Of a DNA stretch of 64,000 bases, positions 7,719 to 16,160 are shown one piece after another; position 1 is the first letter of the stretch, and each line of letters begins with the position of its first letter. Where the stretch lies: assembly GCF_020215645.1 (NCBI RefSeq), contig NZ_CP084058.1, positions 4,464,001 to 4,528,000 on the forward strand, given 5' to 3'. The translations under genes and the position numbers were made by a program. The notes beneath the pieces are model-generated. The model saw nothing but the letters and a program-made list of their open reading frames with translations, did not search any database and was not told where the DNA came from. This DNA comes from Nonomuraea gerenzanensis. GTDB taxonomy: Bacteria > Actinomycetota > Actinomycetes > Streptosporangiales > Streptosporangiaceae.

Positions 7719-8351
7719 GTGCATCCTTCCGAGATCCGTACGGTGACCACCGAGGCCGAGCTCCGCGAGATCGTCAAAGAGCCCCAGCAGACCATCTGGG
7801 ACAAGGACATAGCCCGCATCGACGAGCACGCGCGCACGATCATCGCGCACTCGCCGTTCGTCCTGCTCGCGACCTCCAACACCGACGGCACCTGCGACGT
7901 CTCACCGCGCGGCGACCCCGCCGGCTCGGTGCTGGTGCTCGACGACCAGCGGCTCGCGCTCGCCGACCGCCCCGGCAACCACCGGGTCGACAGCCTGCGC
8001 AACGTGCTGCTCAACCCGCACGTCGGGCTGCTGTTCATCGTGCCGGGGATGAACGAGACGCTGCGGGTGAACGGGCGGGCCACGATCGTGTCGGACGCGC
8101 CGTTCTTCGACGACCTCACCGTCAAGGGCAAGCGGCCCAGGCTGGGGCTCCTCGTCGAGGTCGAGGAGCTCTACATGCACTGCGCCAAGGCGTTCCTGCG
8201 CTCGTCGCTGTGGGACCCGGCGACCTGGCCGGACCGCAAGAGCCTGCCCACCCTCGGGCAGATCGCCAAGGACCACATCGGCATCAAGGGTGTCCCGGCG
8301 AAGGTGATCGACGCGGGCCTGGCCGTGGACGCCAAGATGAACCAATACTGA
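7719..8351 (+). CDS. Pyridoxamine 5'-phosphate oxidase-type (PPOX/FMN split barrel) protein
   Basis: The 210-aa protein has a PPOX-type split-barrel fold, resembling the MSMEG_1061-type subgroup. TCDVSPRGDPAGSVLVLD and LADRPGNHRVDSLRNVL are the strands and loop that usually contact FMN or F420 phosphate. The C-terminal region around MHCAKAFLRSSLWDP is typical of this subgroup. The exact substrate is unknown; it is unlikely to be a true PdxH. The iron box over its promoter suggests a role in iron or haem metabolism, or protection when iron is low, which is inference. Two GTG codons, 7716 and 7719, are possible starts; 7719 fits the leaderless -10 spacing. Confidence 0.75.
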   Translation: MHPSEIRTVTTEAELREIVKEPQQTIWDKDIARIDEHARTIIAHSPFVLLATSNTDGTCDVSPRGDPAGSVLVLDDQRLALADRPGNHRVDSLRNVLLNPHVGLLFIVPGMNETLRVNGRATIVSDAPFFDDLTVKGKRPRLGLLVEVEELYMHCAKAFLRSSLWDPATWPDRKSLPTLGQIAKDHIGIKGVPAKVIDAGLAVDAKMNQY

Positions 8352-8400
8352 CCCGGGAAAACACGGGCGGTGAAAGCCCGCGAAAGCATAGGCTGGCGGG

Positions 8401-9831
8401 ATGACGGACCGGGATGATCACATGGCCGCCCCCTCCCCGAGCAGTCCTTCCAGTCCCGCGCAAGCGCCCGCCGGCGACCAGCCCAGCCTCAAGCGGGTGA
8501 TGGGCCCCGGCCTGCTGCTGCTCTTCATCATCGGCGACATCCTCGGCACCGGGATCTACGCCCTGACGGGCCAGGTCGCCGGCGAGGTCGGCGGAGCGGC
8601 CTGGCTGCCGTTCGCCATCGCGTTCGTGGTCGCCGCGATCACCGCCTGCTCCTACCTGGAGCTGGTCACGAAGTACCCGGAGGCGGCGGGTGCCGCGCTC
8701 TACGTGCACAAGGCGTTCCGCCTGCACATCGTGTCGTTCCTCGTCTGCTTCACCGTCATGTGCTCCGGCATCACCTCCGCCTCGGCGGCCTCGCGCGCCT
8801 TCGCCGCCAACCTCGCCGCGGGCTTCGGGCTCGACGTGGGCAACGGCGTCATCCTGGCGATCGCGCTGGCCTTCATGCTGCTGATCCTGGCCGTCAACCT
8901 GCGCGGCGTGGGCGAGAGCGTCAAGATCAACGTGGTGCTCACCTCGATCGAGCTGTCGGGCCTGCTGCTCGTCATCCTGCTCAGCGCGTACTTCATCGCG
9001 GGCGGCAACGCCGACTTCTCCCGGGTCGTGGCGTTCGAGACGGCGACCGACAAGAGCGTGTTCCTGGCCGTGAGCACCGCGACGTCGCTGGCCTTCTTCG
9101 CCATGGTCGGCTTCGAGGACTCGGTCAACATGGCGGAGGAGACCCGCGATCCGTCGCGGATCTTCCCCCGCATCATGCTGACCGGCCTGGGCATCACGGG
9201 CGTGATCTACGTCCTGGTGTCCATCTGCGCCGTCGCCGTCGTCCCCGTCGGCGTTCTCGCCGAGAGCGAGACGCCGCTGGCGACCGTGGTGCAGACCGCC
9301 ACCCCGGGCTTCCCGATCGCCGACCTGCTGCCGTTCATCTCGATGTTCGCCGTCGCGAACTCCGCGCTGATCAACATGCTGATGGCCAGCCGGCTCCTGT
9401 ACGGCATGGCCAAGCAGAGCGTGCTGCCGTTCTTCCTGTCGAAGGTGAACCCCAAGCGGCGCACGCCGGAGGCGTCGATCCTGTTCACCACCGTCATCGC
9501 CATGGGGCTGATCACCTTCGTCTCGCTCGACCCGGAGAGCCCGGTCGTGGCGCTGCTCGGCGGGACGACCTCGCTGCTCCTGCTCGCCGTCTTCGCCGCC
9601 GTCAACGTGTCGGTGCTCGTCCTGCGCAGGGACCGGTCCGACGCCGCGCACTTCAACGCCGGGCGCGTGCTGCCCGTGCTGGGCACCGTCACCTGCCTGT
9701 ACCTCGTGCTGCCCTGGTCCTCCGGCCGCCCGGCCGGTCAGTACCAGATCGCGGGTGTGCTGCTGGCGATCGGCCTGGTCCTGTGGGCGGTCACCTGGTT
9801 CGCCCGGCGCAGGGAGAGCGTGGGCAAGTGA
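8401..9831 (+). CDS. APC-family amino acid permease
   Basis: The 476-aa permease has a hydrophilic Ser/Pro-rich N-terminus of about 35 residues followed by about 12 TM segments. The first TM carries GDILGTGIYALTG, the substrate-binding unwound helix of the APC superfamily. FFAMVGFEDSVNMAEE (about residues 235-250) is the conserved TM6 region. It imports an amino acid or related amine, but the substrate cannot be read. TAGGCT (8390-8395) lies 5 bases before the ATG, so the gene is probably leaderless. It stands alone, with a small membrane ORF converging on its 3' end. Confidence 0.85.
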   Translation: MTDRDDHMAAPSPSSPSSPAQAPAGDQPSLKRVMGPGLLLLFIIGDILGTGIYALTGQVAGEVGGAAWLPFAIAFVVAAITACSYLELVTKYPEAAGAALYVHKAFRLHIVSFLVCFTVMCSGITSASAASRAFAANLAAGFGLDVGNGVILAIALAFMLLILAVNLRGVGESVKINVVLTSIELSGLLLVILLSAYFIAGGNADFSRVVAFETATDKSVFLAVSTATSLAFFAMVGFEDSVNMAEETRDPSRIFPRIMLTGLGITGVIYVLVSICAVAVVPVGVLAESETPLATVVQTATPGFPIADLLPFISMFAVANSALINMLMASRLLYGMAKQSVLPFFLSKVNPKRRTPEASILFTTVIAMGLITFVSLDPESPVVALLGGTTSLLLLAVFAAVNVSVLVLRRDRSDAAHFNAGRVLPVLGTVTCLYLVLPWSSGRPAGQYQIAGVLLAIGLVLWAVTWFARRRESVGK

Positions 9832-9840
9832 CGGCCTGCT

Positions 9841-9993
9841 TCATCTGACGGTGGCGTCGACGAGCAGGAACGACAGCACGCCGGTGCCCAGCAGCACCGC
9901 GTACAGCACGATCATGCCGAGGACGACGAGCACCCGGCGCCATCCGCGAGGCCCGCGCGAGGGCGTCGCGCCGCGCCCCGCACCCTCTGACAT
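9841..9993 (-). CDS. Small single-span membrane protein (50 aa)
   Basis: This ORF of 50 codons begins with ATG at 9993. It encodes a basic N-terminal tail of about 20 residues (GRGATPSRGPRGWRR) followed by one hydrophobic helix from about residue 21 to 45 and a short tail ending ATVR. The third codon positions are almost all G or C and the charge pattern obeys the positive-inside rule, as expected of a real small protein. The stop lies 9 bases from the convergent permease stop. Function is unknown. Confidence 0.6.
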   Translation of the reverse strand: MSEGAGRGATPSRGPRGWRRVLVVLGMIVLYAVLLGTGVLSFLLVDATVR

Positions 9994-10042
9994 GCTTCGA
10001 CGCTAACAAAACAGGTCCGGGACAGTGGCGCACGGCACTCCG

Positions 10043-10059
10043 GCGGGGCTCAGCCCCGC
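10043..10059 (-). terminator. Hairpin at the end of the LLM oxidoreductase gene
   Basis: GCGGGGCT (10043-10050) pairs with AGCCCCGC (10052-10059), and the stop codon of the LLM gene lies within the stem. It is GC-rich and has no T-run. The short loop means the outer six pairs form the effective stem. Confidence 0.35.
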
Positions 10060-11108
10060 AGGAGCGGGAGCAGCTCCTCGCCCTGGCGCCTGATCTCCGC
10101 CAGGTACGGGGTGTCGGAGAGCACGAAGTGGGTGATGCCGAGGGCCTGGTAGGCGCGCAGCGACCGCGCCACGTCGGCTGCCGACCCGACGAGCCAGGTG
10201 GTGCCCGCGCCGCCGCCGCCGTACCTGCCGGGCGCGGTGTAGAGGTTGCCGTCGAGCACCTCGCCCCTGGCGGCCAGGTCGAGCAGCCGCCGCTGGCCGA
10301 CGGCGGCGTGCCAGTTCACGTCCCGCGCGACGGTGCCCTGCGCCATCCTGGCGACCTTGGCCTCGGCGTCGCGCCAGGCCTGCTCGGTGGTGTCGCGTAC
10401 CAGCGTGGTGACCCGCAGCCCGAACTCCAGCGGCGGCAGCTCCCGCCCGAGCCGCTCGCCGAGCCCTCTGAGCCGCTCGATGCGGGCCGCGACGCCGTCG
10501 AGCGGCTCGCCCCAGAAGAGCTGCACGTCGGCCTCGGTGGCGGCCACCCGCTCCGCGGCCTCCGAGGCGCCGCCGAAGTAGAGCCGCGGGTGCCTGCGCT
10601 CGCCGAGCACCACGGGCCGCGGCACCACGGTGCAGCCGGTGACGCCGAAGTGCTCGCCGTGGTGGGTGACGTCCTGCTCGGTCCAGAGCCTGCGGACCAG
10701 CCGCATGAACTCCTTGGTACGGGCGTAGCGCTGCGCCTGGTCGCCCTCGCTGTCCCCGTACGCCGCCAGGTCGTCCTTGCCCGACACGATGTTGACGAGC
10801 ACCCGCCCGCCGGTGAGCTGGTCCAGGGTCGCGGCGGCGGAGGCGAAGTTGGCCGGCCGCCAGTAGCCGGGCCGCACCGCGATCAGCGGCTGGAACGTCG
10901 TCGTCCGCGCGGCCAGCGCGGTGGCCACCGTGAACGTGTCGGGCCGTCCCCAGCCGGTGCCGATGAGCGCGCCGGCCCAGCCGTGCCGCTCCAGCGCTTC
11001 GGCGTGGGAGCTGAGGGTCTCCAGGCTGTTGTGGCCTGCGAGGGTGTCGTCGCCGCGGTGCCCCGGCTGGGCCTGGTTCGGGATGTACCAGAGGAACTGG
11101 AGGCTCAT
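10050..11108 (-). CDS. LLM-class flavin-dependent monooxygenase (SsuD-like)
   Basis: The 352-aa bacterial luciferase-like TIM barrel resembles FMNH2-dependent alkanesulfonate monooxygenases. Recognisable stretches are FLWYIPNQ at the N-terminus, RPGYWRPANFASAAATLDQLTGGR (about residues 78-101), NIVSGKDD and RLYFGGASEAA. Such enzymes release sulfite from organosulfonates or hydroxylate related substrates using FMNH2 from a separate reductase. No ssuABC transporter or flavin reductase is adjacent, so the sulfonate role is family-based inference. The ATG at 11108 has only a weak AGGG next to it. A 5-bp dyad, GTATT...AATAC (11121-11146), sits just upstream. Confidence 0.8.
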   Translation of the reverse strand: MSLQFLWYIPNQAQPGHRGDDTLAGHNSLETLSSHAEALERHGWAGALIGTGWGRPDTFTVATALAARTTTFQPLIAVRPGYWRPANFASAAATLDQLTGGRVLVNIVSGKDDLAAYGDSEGDQAQRYARTKEFMRLVRRLWTEQDVTHHGEHFGVTGCTVVPRPVVLGERRHPRLYFGGASEAAERVAATEADVQLFWGEPLDGVAARIERLRGLGERLGRELPPLEFGLRVTTLVRDTTEQAWRDAEAKVARMAQGTVARDVNWHAAVGQRRLLDLAARGEVLDGNLYTAPGRYGGGGAGTTWLVGSAADVARSLRAYQALGITHFVLSDTPYLAEIRRQGEELLPLLRG

Positions 11109-11120
11109 CCCTAAAACCTA

Positions 11121-11146
11121 GTATTCAGGTAGGTAATATTCAATAC
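11121..11146 (-). promoter_or_regulatory. AT-rich promoter region of the LLM gene with GTATT/AATAC dyad
   Basis: A locally AT-rich patch contains the inverted repeat GTATT (11121-11125) and AATAC (11142-11146) around the direct repeat AGGTAGGT. It begins 13 bases upstream of the LLM start codon. It is likely the promoter and may include an operator, but no known family consensus was recognised. Confidence 0.3.
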
Positions 11147-11150
11147 AGGC

Positions 11151-11408
11151 GCCCGCCTTGACTCTGCCGCTGCGTCAACTCCTACCGGCGGTGCGGCGGC
11201 CGACGATCCCGCCGTGCTCGCCGTGCTCGACGGCCATTACCGGGAGCTGCGCCGGTTCTGGGCGCCGAGCGCGGCGGAGTACGTCCAGCTCGGGCGGATG
11301 CAGGTGGAGGAGGAGCAGTTCAGGGCGAACTACGAGCGGATCGCCGAGGGGCTGGCGGCCTACATGCGCGACGCCATGGCCGCCTACGCGCGGGTCCGTC
11401 TGAGCTGA
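11151..11408 (+). pseudogene. C-terminal remnant of a TipAS-domain (MerR/TipA-like) regulator
   Basis: The open frame from about 11151 to the TGA at 11406 encodes residues typical of the end of the TipAS antibiotic-recognition domain. ADDPAVLAVLDGHYREL, then RFWAPSAAEYVQLG, FRANYERIAEGLAAYMRDA and a terminal AYARV are visible. The N-terminal MerR helix-turn-helix, coiled coil and first half of TipAS are absent, and an in-frame stop lies at 11130-11132. No convincing start or ribosome-binding site exists; GTG 11214 would leave 64 aa. The codon usage is still like a real gene, so the truncation may be recent. The lost part was probably replaced by the LLM promoter region. Confidence 0.55.
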
Positions 11409-11499
11409 GCGCGCTGCGTACGCGTGGGTCCGCGTGAGCTGAGCCCGCCTCGGACGTGCCGGGCCGCTGGCGGTGGTGGCGCGCCGCCCGTCCCTCCTC

Positions 11500-13728
11500 C
11501 TACGCGAACCGCGCGTGGTCGGGCGCGGTCAGATGCCGCAGCAGCGGCACCGTCGCGAGGATGACCAGCAGGGACGCGGCCAGCCCGCCACCGACGGTCA
11601 CGAAGTAGACGGGCTCCGGCATGGCCAGGCGGGCGCCCTTCATGCCGAGCCGGTCGACGAACGGCCCCGCCACCGCGAAACCCGCGCCCGCGGCCACGGT
11701 GGCGGCCAGCAGGAGGGGCAGGGCCGACTCCAGCAGCACCACCGCGGCCAGGGTGCGGGGCGGTGTGCCCGCCAGCCTCAGCAGGGTGAACGGCTGCCTG
11801 CGCTCCACCAGCCCGCCGCCGACCGCCACCACCAGGCTGCAGCCCCCGGCGATCAGGGTCAGCGCGACCATGGCCAGCGCGATGTGCTCGGCCTGCGTGA
11901 AGATCGTCGCCCTCACCTGCGCGACCTCGGCGAAGGTCAGCGGTTCGTCGGCGCCGTAGCGGGCCAGCAGCGTGCGCAGCTCCTCCAGCGCGGCCGGGTC
12001 GTCCATGGCGACCAGGACTGCCGCCAGGCTGCGGCCGTCCATGGTGACGGCCTGGGCGGTGGGGGTGGCGAAGGGGAGCAGCTTGTCGACGGTGAGGGGG
12101 TTGTCGACCTCGACCAGGCGGTCGAAGTAGCCCGCCACGGCCTGCGCGCCCGCGGGGCAGCGGCCGAGCACGGGGAAGCGCTCGAGGGCCGCGCAGTCGG
12201 CGGCGACGCTGGGCGGCGGCGGCCCGTCACCGGGCGCTGGCGCTTCCATGCCGTCGGACAGGGCGTAGATCGGCAGCACGGCGACGCCGGGATGGGCGCG
12301 CAGCCGGGCGAGCAGCTCCGCTCCGGCCTGCGGCGTCAGCCCGCCGGCGCCGGGGTGCTGGGCGAGCGGCGCGCGCAGCACCCCGTTGAGCGCCCCACCG
12401 GCCACCGCCTGCTGCCCGGAGACGACGGCCGGGACGATCCCCGCGATCGCCGTGCCCATGAACACCGCCAGCACCAGCCCGCTGACCGAGCGGAAGGCCG
12501 TCCTGGGATCGGCCGCCATCCGCTGTGCGGCCAGCAGCGTCGCCGCGCCACCGGTCAGGCGGGCGGCGAGCCGGGCGGCCAGCATCGTCAGCCACGGGCC
12601 CGCCAGGACCAGCCCCGCCATGACCAGCGCCAGGGCCGCGCCGGCGAGCAGCGCGTCCGGCTCGCGCCCGTCCTGGAAAACCGGCCCGGCGAACAGCACC
12701 AGCCCCGCCACCAGCGGCACCACCCGCCACGCCCGGGGCGGCCGGCCGGCGGCCTTCCTGGCCGTGCCCAGCGGGGAGATCCGTACGCGGCGCAACGACC
12801 ACAGCGTCGTGCAGGCCGCCAGGACCGGGACGCCGGCGAGCACGGCCACGTACTGCCAGGCGGCCGGGGTGACCAGGCCGGGGAAGAACCGCTCGCCGGT
12901 GACGCGGACCATGGCCACCGCCGGCCGTACGAGCTGGAACAGCGCGGTGCCGAGCAGCGCGCCCACCAGCGCGCCGAGCCCGGACTCCACCGCGGCGAGC
13001 ACGTTCACCTGCCGGGACGTCGCGCCGGCCAGCCGGAACGCGGCGAAGCGCGCCTCGCGGCGGGCGGCGGCCAGCCGGGTGGCCGCGTTCACCAGCACGA
13101 GCAGCGGGACGAACAGGCCGACGGCGGCCACGGCGAAGCCGAACCGGTAGAGGTCGGTGTCGTCGTCGAGCAGGGCCGAGGCGGGGGCGGTCGCCACCGT
13201 GTCCACCCGCCGCGAGCCGGTCATGGCGGCGACCTCCTGCGGTGTCCGCCCCACCACGACGGCCAGCTCGTCAGGGCCCGACAGAGCAGCCTCGCCGATG
13301 ATCCCGGCGCGGGTGCCGGGGAAGCGGTCGCCCAGCCGTTCACGCGGCACCGAGTCCAGCAGCCGGGCCAGCGCGGGGGAGACGTAGTACCGGCCGGGGC
13401 CCGGCATGCGCGCCAGCCCGGGCACGACCGGTGCGTGCGCGCCGAGCGCGGCGGCGTCCAGCCGCTTGATCGTCCGCCCGGCGTAGTAGTCCTCCCGGTA
13501 GCTCCACAGCGCTCCAGCGGCACTCGCGTCGCGGGGCGCGTCGCCGGGCGTGGTTCCGGTGGTGCACTCCCAGCAGGGCCGTGCGGCGGTGGTCTGGAAG
13601 GCGTTGAAGAGGGAGAGCGTCCCCAGCAGCACCATGACGCCGGCCGCCACCCCCGCCACGATCAGCGCCAGCCTGGCCACCGCCTCCCTCCCGCCGCGCA
13701 GCGACAGCCGCAGCCCCAAGCCGATCAT
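11500..13728 (-). CDS. FtsX-family ABC transporter permease
   Basis: The 742-aa membrane protein has an N-terminal TM (about residues 20-40), a large extracytoplasmic segment, and two FtsX-like cores of clustered TM segments, one near the middle and one near the C-terminus. AARREARFAAFRLAGATSRQV is a typical FtsX cytoplasmic loop. With the ATPase immediately upstream (overlap of 4 bases) it forms a MacB/BceB-type transporter, generally used for antimicrobial peptide resistance or lipoprotein/lipid release. The PadR regulator that begins the operon suggests induction by a toxic ligand. It belongs to the long actinobacterial permease subgroup; the substrate is unknown. Confidence 0.8.
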   Translation of the reverse strand: MIGLGLRLSLRGGREAVARLALIVAGVAAGVMVLLGTLSLFNAFQTTAARPCWECTTGTTPGDAPRDASAAGALWSYREDYYAGRTIKRLDAAALGAHAPVVPGLARMPGPGRYYVSPALARLLDSVPRERLGDRFPGTRAGIIGEAALSGPDELAVVVGRTPQEVAAMTGSRRVDTVATAPASALLDDDTDLYRFGFAVAAVGLFVPLLVLVNAATRLAAARREARFAAFRLAGATSRQVNVLAAVESGLGALVGALLGTALFQLVRPAVAMVRVTGERFFPGLVTPAAWQYVAVLAGVPVLAACTTLWSLRRVRISPLGTARKAAGRPPRAWRVVPLVAGLVLFAGPVFQDGREPDALLAGAALALVMAGLVLAGPWLTMLAARLAARLTGGAATLLAAQRMAADPRTAFRSVSGLVLAVFMGTAIAGIVPAVVSGQQAVAGGALNGVLRAPLAQHPGAGGLTPQAGAELLARLRAHPGVAVLPIYALSDGMEAPAPGDGPPPPSVAADCAALERFPVLGRCPAGAQAVAGYFDRLVEVDNPLTVDKLLPFATPTAQAVTMDGRSLAAVLVAMDDPAALEELRTLLARYGADEPLTFAEVAQVRATIFTQAEHIALAMVALTLIAGGCSLVVAVGGGLVERRQPFTLLRLAGTPPRTLAAVVLLESALPLLLAATVAAGAGFAVAGPFVDRLGMKGARLAMPEPVYFVTVGGGLAASLLVILATVPLLRHLTAPDHARFA

Positions 13729-14405
13729 CGTACGACCTCGCGCGCGAACGGATCGGTCACTAGGCCGTCGCGGACGATGACCTCCCGGTCGGCGAAGGCC
13801 GCCACCCGGGCGTCGTGGGTCACCACGATCACCGTCGTGCCCTCCTCACGAGCCAGCCCGACCAGCAGCTCCATGACGTGCTCCCCGGTGAGCGAGTCGA
13901 GCGCCCCGGTCGGCTCGTCCGCGAACAACACCCGCGGCCCCGTCACCAGCGCCCGCGCGATCGCCACCCGCTGCGCCTGACCGCCCGACAGCTCATCCGT
14001 ACGCCGCCCGCCCAGCTCCGCCAGCCCCAGCCGCTCCAGCCACGCGCCCGCCCGCCCGTAGGCCTCCTTGCGCCGGATACGCCCGAGCAGCATCGGCAGG
14101 GCGACGTTGTCGGCCACGGTCAGCTCCGGCACCAGCTGCCCGAACTGGAAGACGAACCCGAAGGCGGTGCGCCGCAGCTCGGTGCGCCGGGCGTCGCTCA
14201 TCGTGTCCAGCCGCCGCCCGCGGAACCACACCTCGCCGCTGTCGGGCTTGAAGATCCCGGCCAGGCAGTGCAGCAGCGTCGACTTGCCCGACCCGCTGGG
14301 CCCCATGACCGCGACGATCTCCCCGGCCCCCACCGCGAGGTCGGCCTCGCGCAGCGCGGGGGTGCGCCCGTAGGAGCGGCTGAGCCCGCGCGCCTCGATG
14401 ATCAC
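13725..14405 (-). CDS. ABC transporter ATPase (MacB/LolD/BceA type)
   Basis: The 226-aa ATPase has Walker A GPSGSGKS (about residues 34-41), Q-loop FVFQFGQLVPELTVADNV, signature LSGGQAQR and Walker B VLFADEPTGALD followed by an H-loop His in VVVTHD. TGALDS after Walker B is typical of the exporter-type MacB/LolD group. It powers the FtsX-like permease encoded downstream. The start overlaps the padR stop by 4 bases and its stop overlaps the permease start, so the three genes are translationally coupled. Confidence 0.85.
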   Translation of the reverse strand: MIIEARGLSRSYGRTPALREADLAVGAGEIVAVMGPSGSGKSTLLHCLAGIFKPDSGEVWFRGRRLDTMSDARRTELRRTAFGFVFQFGQLVPELTVADNVALPMLLGRIRRKEAYGRAGAWLERLGLAELGGRRTDELSGGQAQRVAIARALVTGPRVLFADEPTGALDSLTGEHVMELLVGLAREEGTTVIVVTHDARVAAFADREVIVRDGLVTDPFAREVVR

Positions 14406-14929
14406 GCCTCACGCACCAGTTCCGCCAGCGCGCCCAGCCGCGCCTGCGTGACGTCGATCCAGCGCAGGTCCGCCTCCAGGTGGAACATCCCGTGGTCGGC
14501 CAGCAGCGCGTCGGTCAGCGACCCGGTCCGCTTGATCTGCGTGAACTCCCGCATCCGCCGCAGGTGCGTGGCCCGCTGCAGGTCGAGGTAGCCCGCCGCG
14601 TCCCGCCCCAGCATCAGCGCCAGCACGACCTTGGTGAACAACACCGTCTGCAGGTACGGCTCCGCCGCCACCGGCTCCGACAGCCACGTCTCCACCTCCT
14701 GCGTGCCGAGCGGGGTGATGGCGTACCGCTTGCGGTCGGGGCCGTCGCCCGGCTCGCTCTGCCCGGCCGTGACCTTGCCGTCCCTGGCGAGGCGGGAGAG
14801 CGTGGAGTAGACCTGGCCGAACGGCAGCGGCTTGCCCCGGCCGAAGAGGGAGTCGTAGTCGCGCTTCAGGTCGTAGCCGTGACTCGGCTCCCGCTCCAGC
14901 AGGCCGAGCAGCGCAAGAGGGACACTCAT
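14402..14929 (-). CDS. PadR family transcriptional regulator
   Basis: The 175-aa protein has the PadR winged helix at the N-terminus (LALLGLLEREPSHGYDLKRDYD, then PFGQVYSTLSRLARDGKV), followed by a C-terminal helical region for dimerisation (about residues 85-175). It heads the operon with the ABC exporter genes and likely represses it until a ligand binds. The TATAC-N7-GTATA dyad immediately upstream is the expected operator. The ATG at 14929 is nearly leaderless, judged by TATAGT 8 bases upstream. Confidence 0.85.
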   Translation of the reverse strand: MSVPLALLGLLEREPSHGYDLKRDYDSLFGRGKPLPFGQVYSTLSRLARDGKVTAGQSEPGDGPDRKRYAITPLGTQEVETWLSEPVAAEPYLQTVLFTKVVLALMLGRDAAGYLDLQRATHLRRMREFTQIKRTGSLTDALLADHGMFHLEADLRWIDVTQARLGALAELVREA

Positions 14930-14937
14930 GAGCGGTG

Positions 14938-14956
14938 ACTATACACCGGGGGTATA
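14938..14956 (-). promoter_or_regulatory. PadR operator and -10 element
   Basis: The perfect dyad TATAC (14940-14944) - N7 - GTATA (14952-14956) overlaps the reverse-strand -10-like TATAGT (complement of 14938-14943). The -10 ends 8 bases before the padR start. A dimeric PadR protein bound here would block the promoter, giving autoregulation of the exporter operon. Confidence 0.5.
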
Positions 14957-15077
14957 TACGCGGTGGACCGGCTGCGGACGGCGCTCGCCGTGCCGCGTGC
15001 GAACACTCCTGCACCGCATCACGCATCGAGCGCCCTGACGCCCGACACGCCGCGACCGTGACCTCGGTCCCTCGCTG

Positions 15078-16067
15078 TCAGGCTCGGCGGGCCTGGCACG
15101 CCAGGCGATCGGCGAGCGCGACGACGAGGTCGCGCAGCTCATCAGGACGCTCGATGACGAACGGGCAGCCCAGTGAGGCGAGCACCGGAGGCAACCAGTC
15201 GAGCCGCTCCGCCCGCAGCTCGACGCGCAGCCAGCGCTCGGCCGCCCGGTCCTCGCCTGCCGTGGGCGCGTGCTCCTCCAGGCTCGCGACGCTGGCGGGA
15301 AGGCGGGCACGGATCTGCTCGACCGTCCCGTGGATCCGCAGGGTCACCTCGTGCCGGTACTCGGCCGTGGCGAACCCTGACAAGACGCGCTGCGCCGGAT
15401 CGAAACCCTCGGGTGCCTCGAACGAGCCGGGCAGGGTCCTCGCGTCCGCGATGCGATCGAGCCGGAAGGTTCGGTCCTCGCCGATGCCGGGGTCCCTGCC
15501 CGTGACGTACCACCGGCCCGCATGGGCGACGATCCCGTACGCGTGCAGCGCGCGTTCGCTGCGCCGTCCGTCGCGGTCGGTGTAGCGGATCGAGACCGGC
15601 CGGCGGTGGCGCACCGCATCGGCGACGGCGAGCAGGACCCCGGCGTCCGGGGTGGCAGGCTCACCGGGCTGATCCGTGAAGGCGAGAGCTTCCAGAAGCG
15701 CGTCCAGCCGGCGGGCGAGGTGCTTGGGGAGCACCCGCCGGATCTTCGCCGACGCCGTCTCGCTCGCCGTGCGCTGCGCCGTCGTCAATCCCGCTCGGCG
15801 GCCGGCGACCAGGCCGAGGAGCACGGCCAGCGCCTCGTCGTCGCTGAGCATGAGCGGAGGCAGGCGGTACCCGGGGGCGAGCCGGTACCCGCCGTAGCGG
15901 CCGCGCACCGACTCCACGGGCACGTCCAGGTCGATCAGCTGGTCCACATACCGCCGCACGGTGCGCCCTTCGACGCCGAGCCGGTCGGCGAGCTCGGCCA
16001 CCGTCCGGGTGCCGCCCGACTGCAGCAGCTCCAGGAGGGTCAGCACGCGGCCGGTGGGTCGAGGCAT
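15078..16067 (-). CDS. HTH-WYL domain transcriptional regulator
   Basis: The 329-aa protein has an N-terminal winged helix (LTLLELLQSGGTRTVAELADRLGVEGRTVRRYVDQL, about residues 9-45) and a WYL domain around residues 140-220 (RPVSIRYTDRDG, GIVAHAGRWYVTGRD), followed by a C-terminal WCX-like extension. WYL domains sense ligands, often nucleotides or nucleic acids. It is transcribed divergently from the VOC-domain gene at 16161, which it probably controls. An ACAG-N8-CTGT dyad lies between them. It is similar in architecture to the second WYL regulator at 21852. Confidence 0.85.
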   Translation of the reverse strand: MPRPTGRVLTLLELLQSGGTRTVAELADRLGVEGRTVRRYVDQLIDLDVPVESVRGRYGGYRLAPGYRLPPLMLSDDEALAVLLGLVAGRRAGLTTAQRTASETASAKIRRVLPKHLARRLDALLEALAFTDQPGEPATPDAGVLLAVADAVRHRRPVSIRYTDRDGRRSERALHAYGIVAHAGRWYVTGRDPGIGEDRTFRLDRIADARTLPGSFEAPEGFDPAQRVLSGFATAEYRHEVTLRIHGTVEQIRARLPASVASLEEHAPTAGEDRAAERWLRVELRAERLDWLPPVLASLGCPFVIERPDELRDLVVALADRLACQARRA

Positions 16068-16087
16068 GTTCGCAGCCTAACGCGGAT

Positions 16088-16103
16088 ACAGGACCGATTC
16101 TGT
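16088..16103 (+). promoter_or_regulatory. ACAG-N8-CTGT dyad between WYL regulator and VOC gene
   Basis: A short inverted repeat (ACAG 16088-16091, CTGT 16100-16103) lies in the 93-base divergent spacer. The dyad near the other WYL gene in this window (21811-21829) also has CAG/CTG half-sites. It could be the operator of the divergent WYL regulator, but arms of four bases are weak evidence. Confidence 0.3.
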
Positions 16104-16160
16104 CCAGTATTTCTCCTAGCCTGCGGCGTGCACCCCTCCATCACAGCCAAGGAGATCCCC

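Noticed and set aside
11473..13980. Long + strand open frame opposite the FtsX-like permease
   Set aside because: Arg/Gly/His-rich low-complexity translation without motifs; the reverse strand encodes a clear permease and ATPase.
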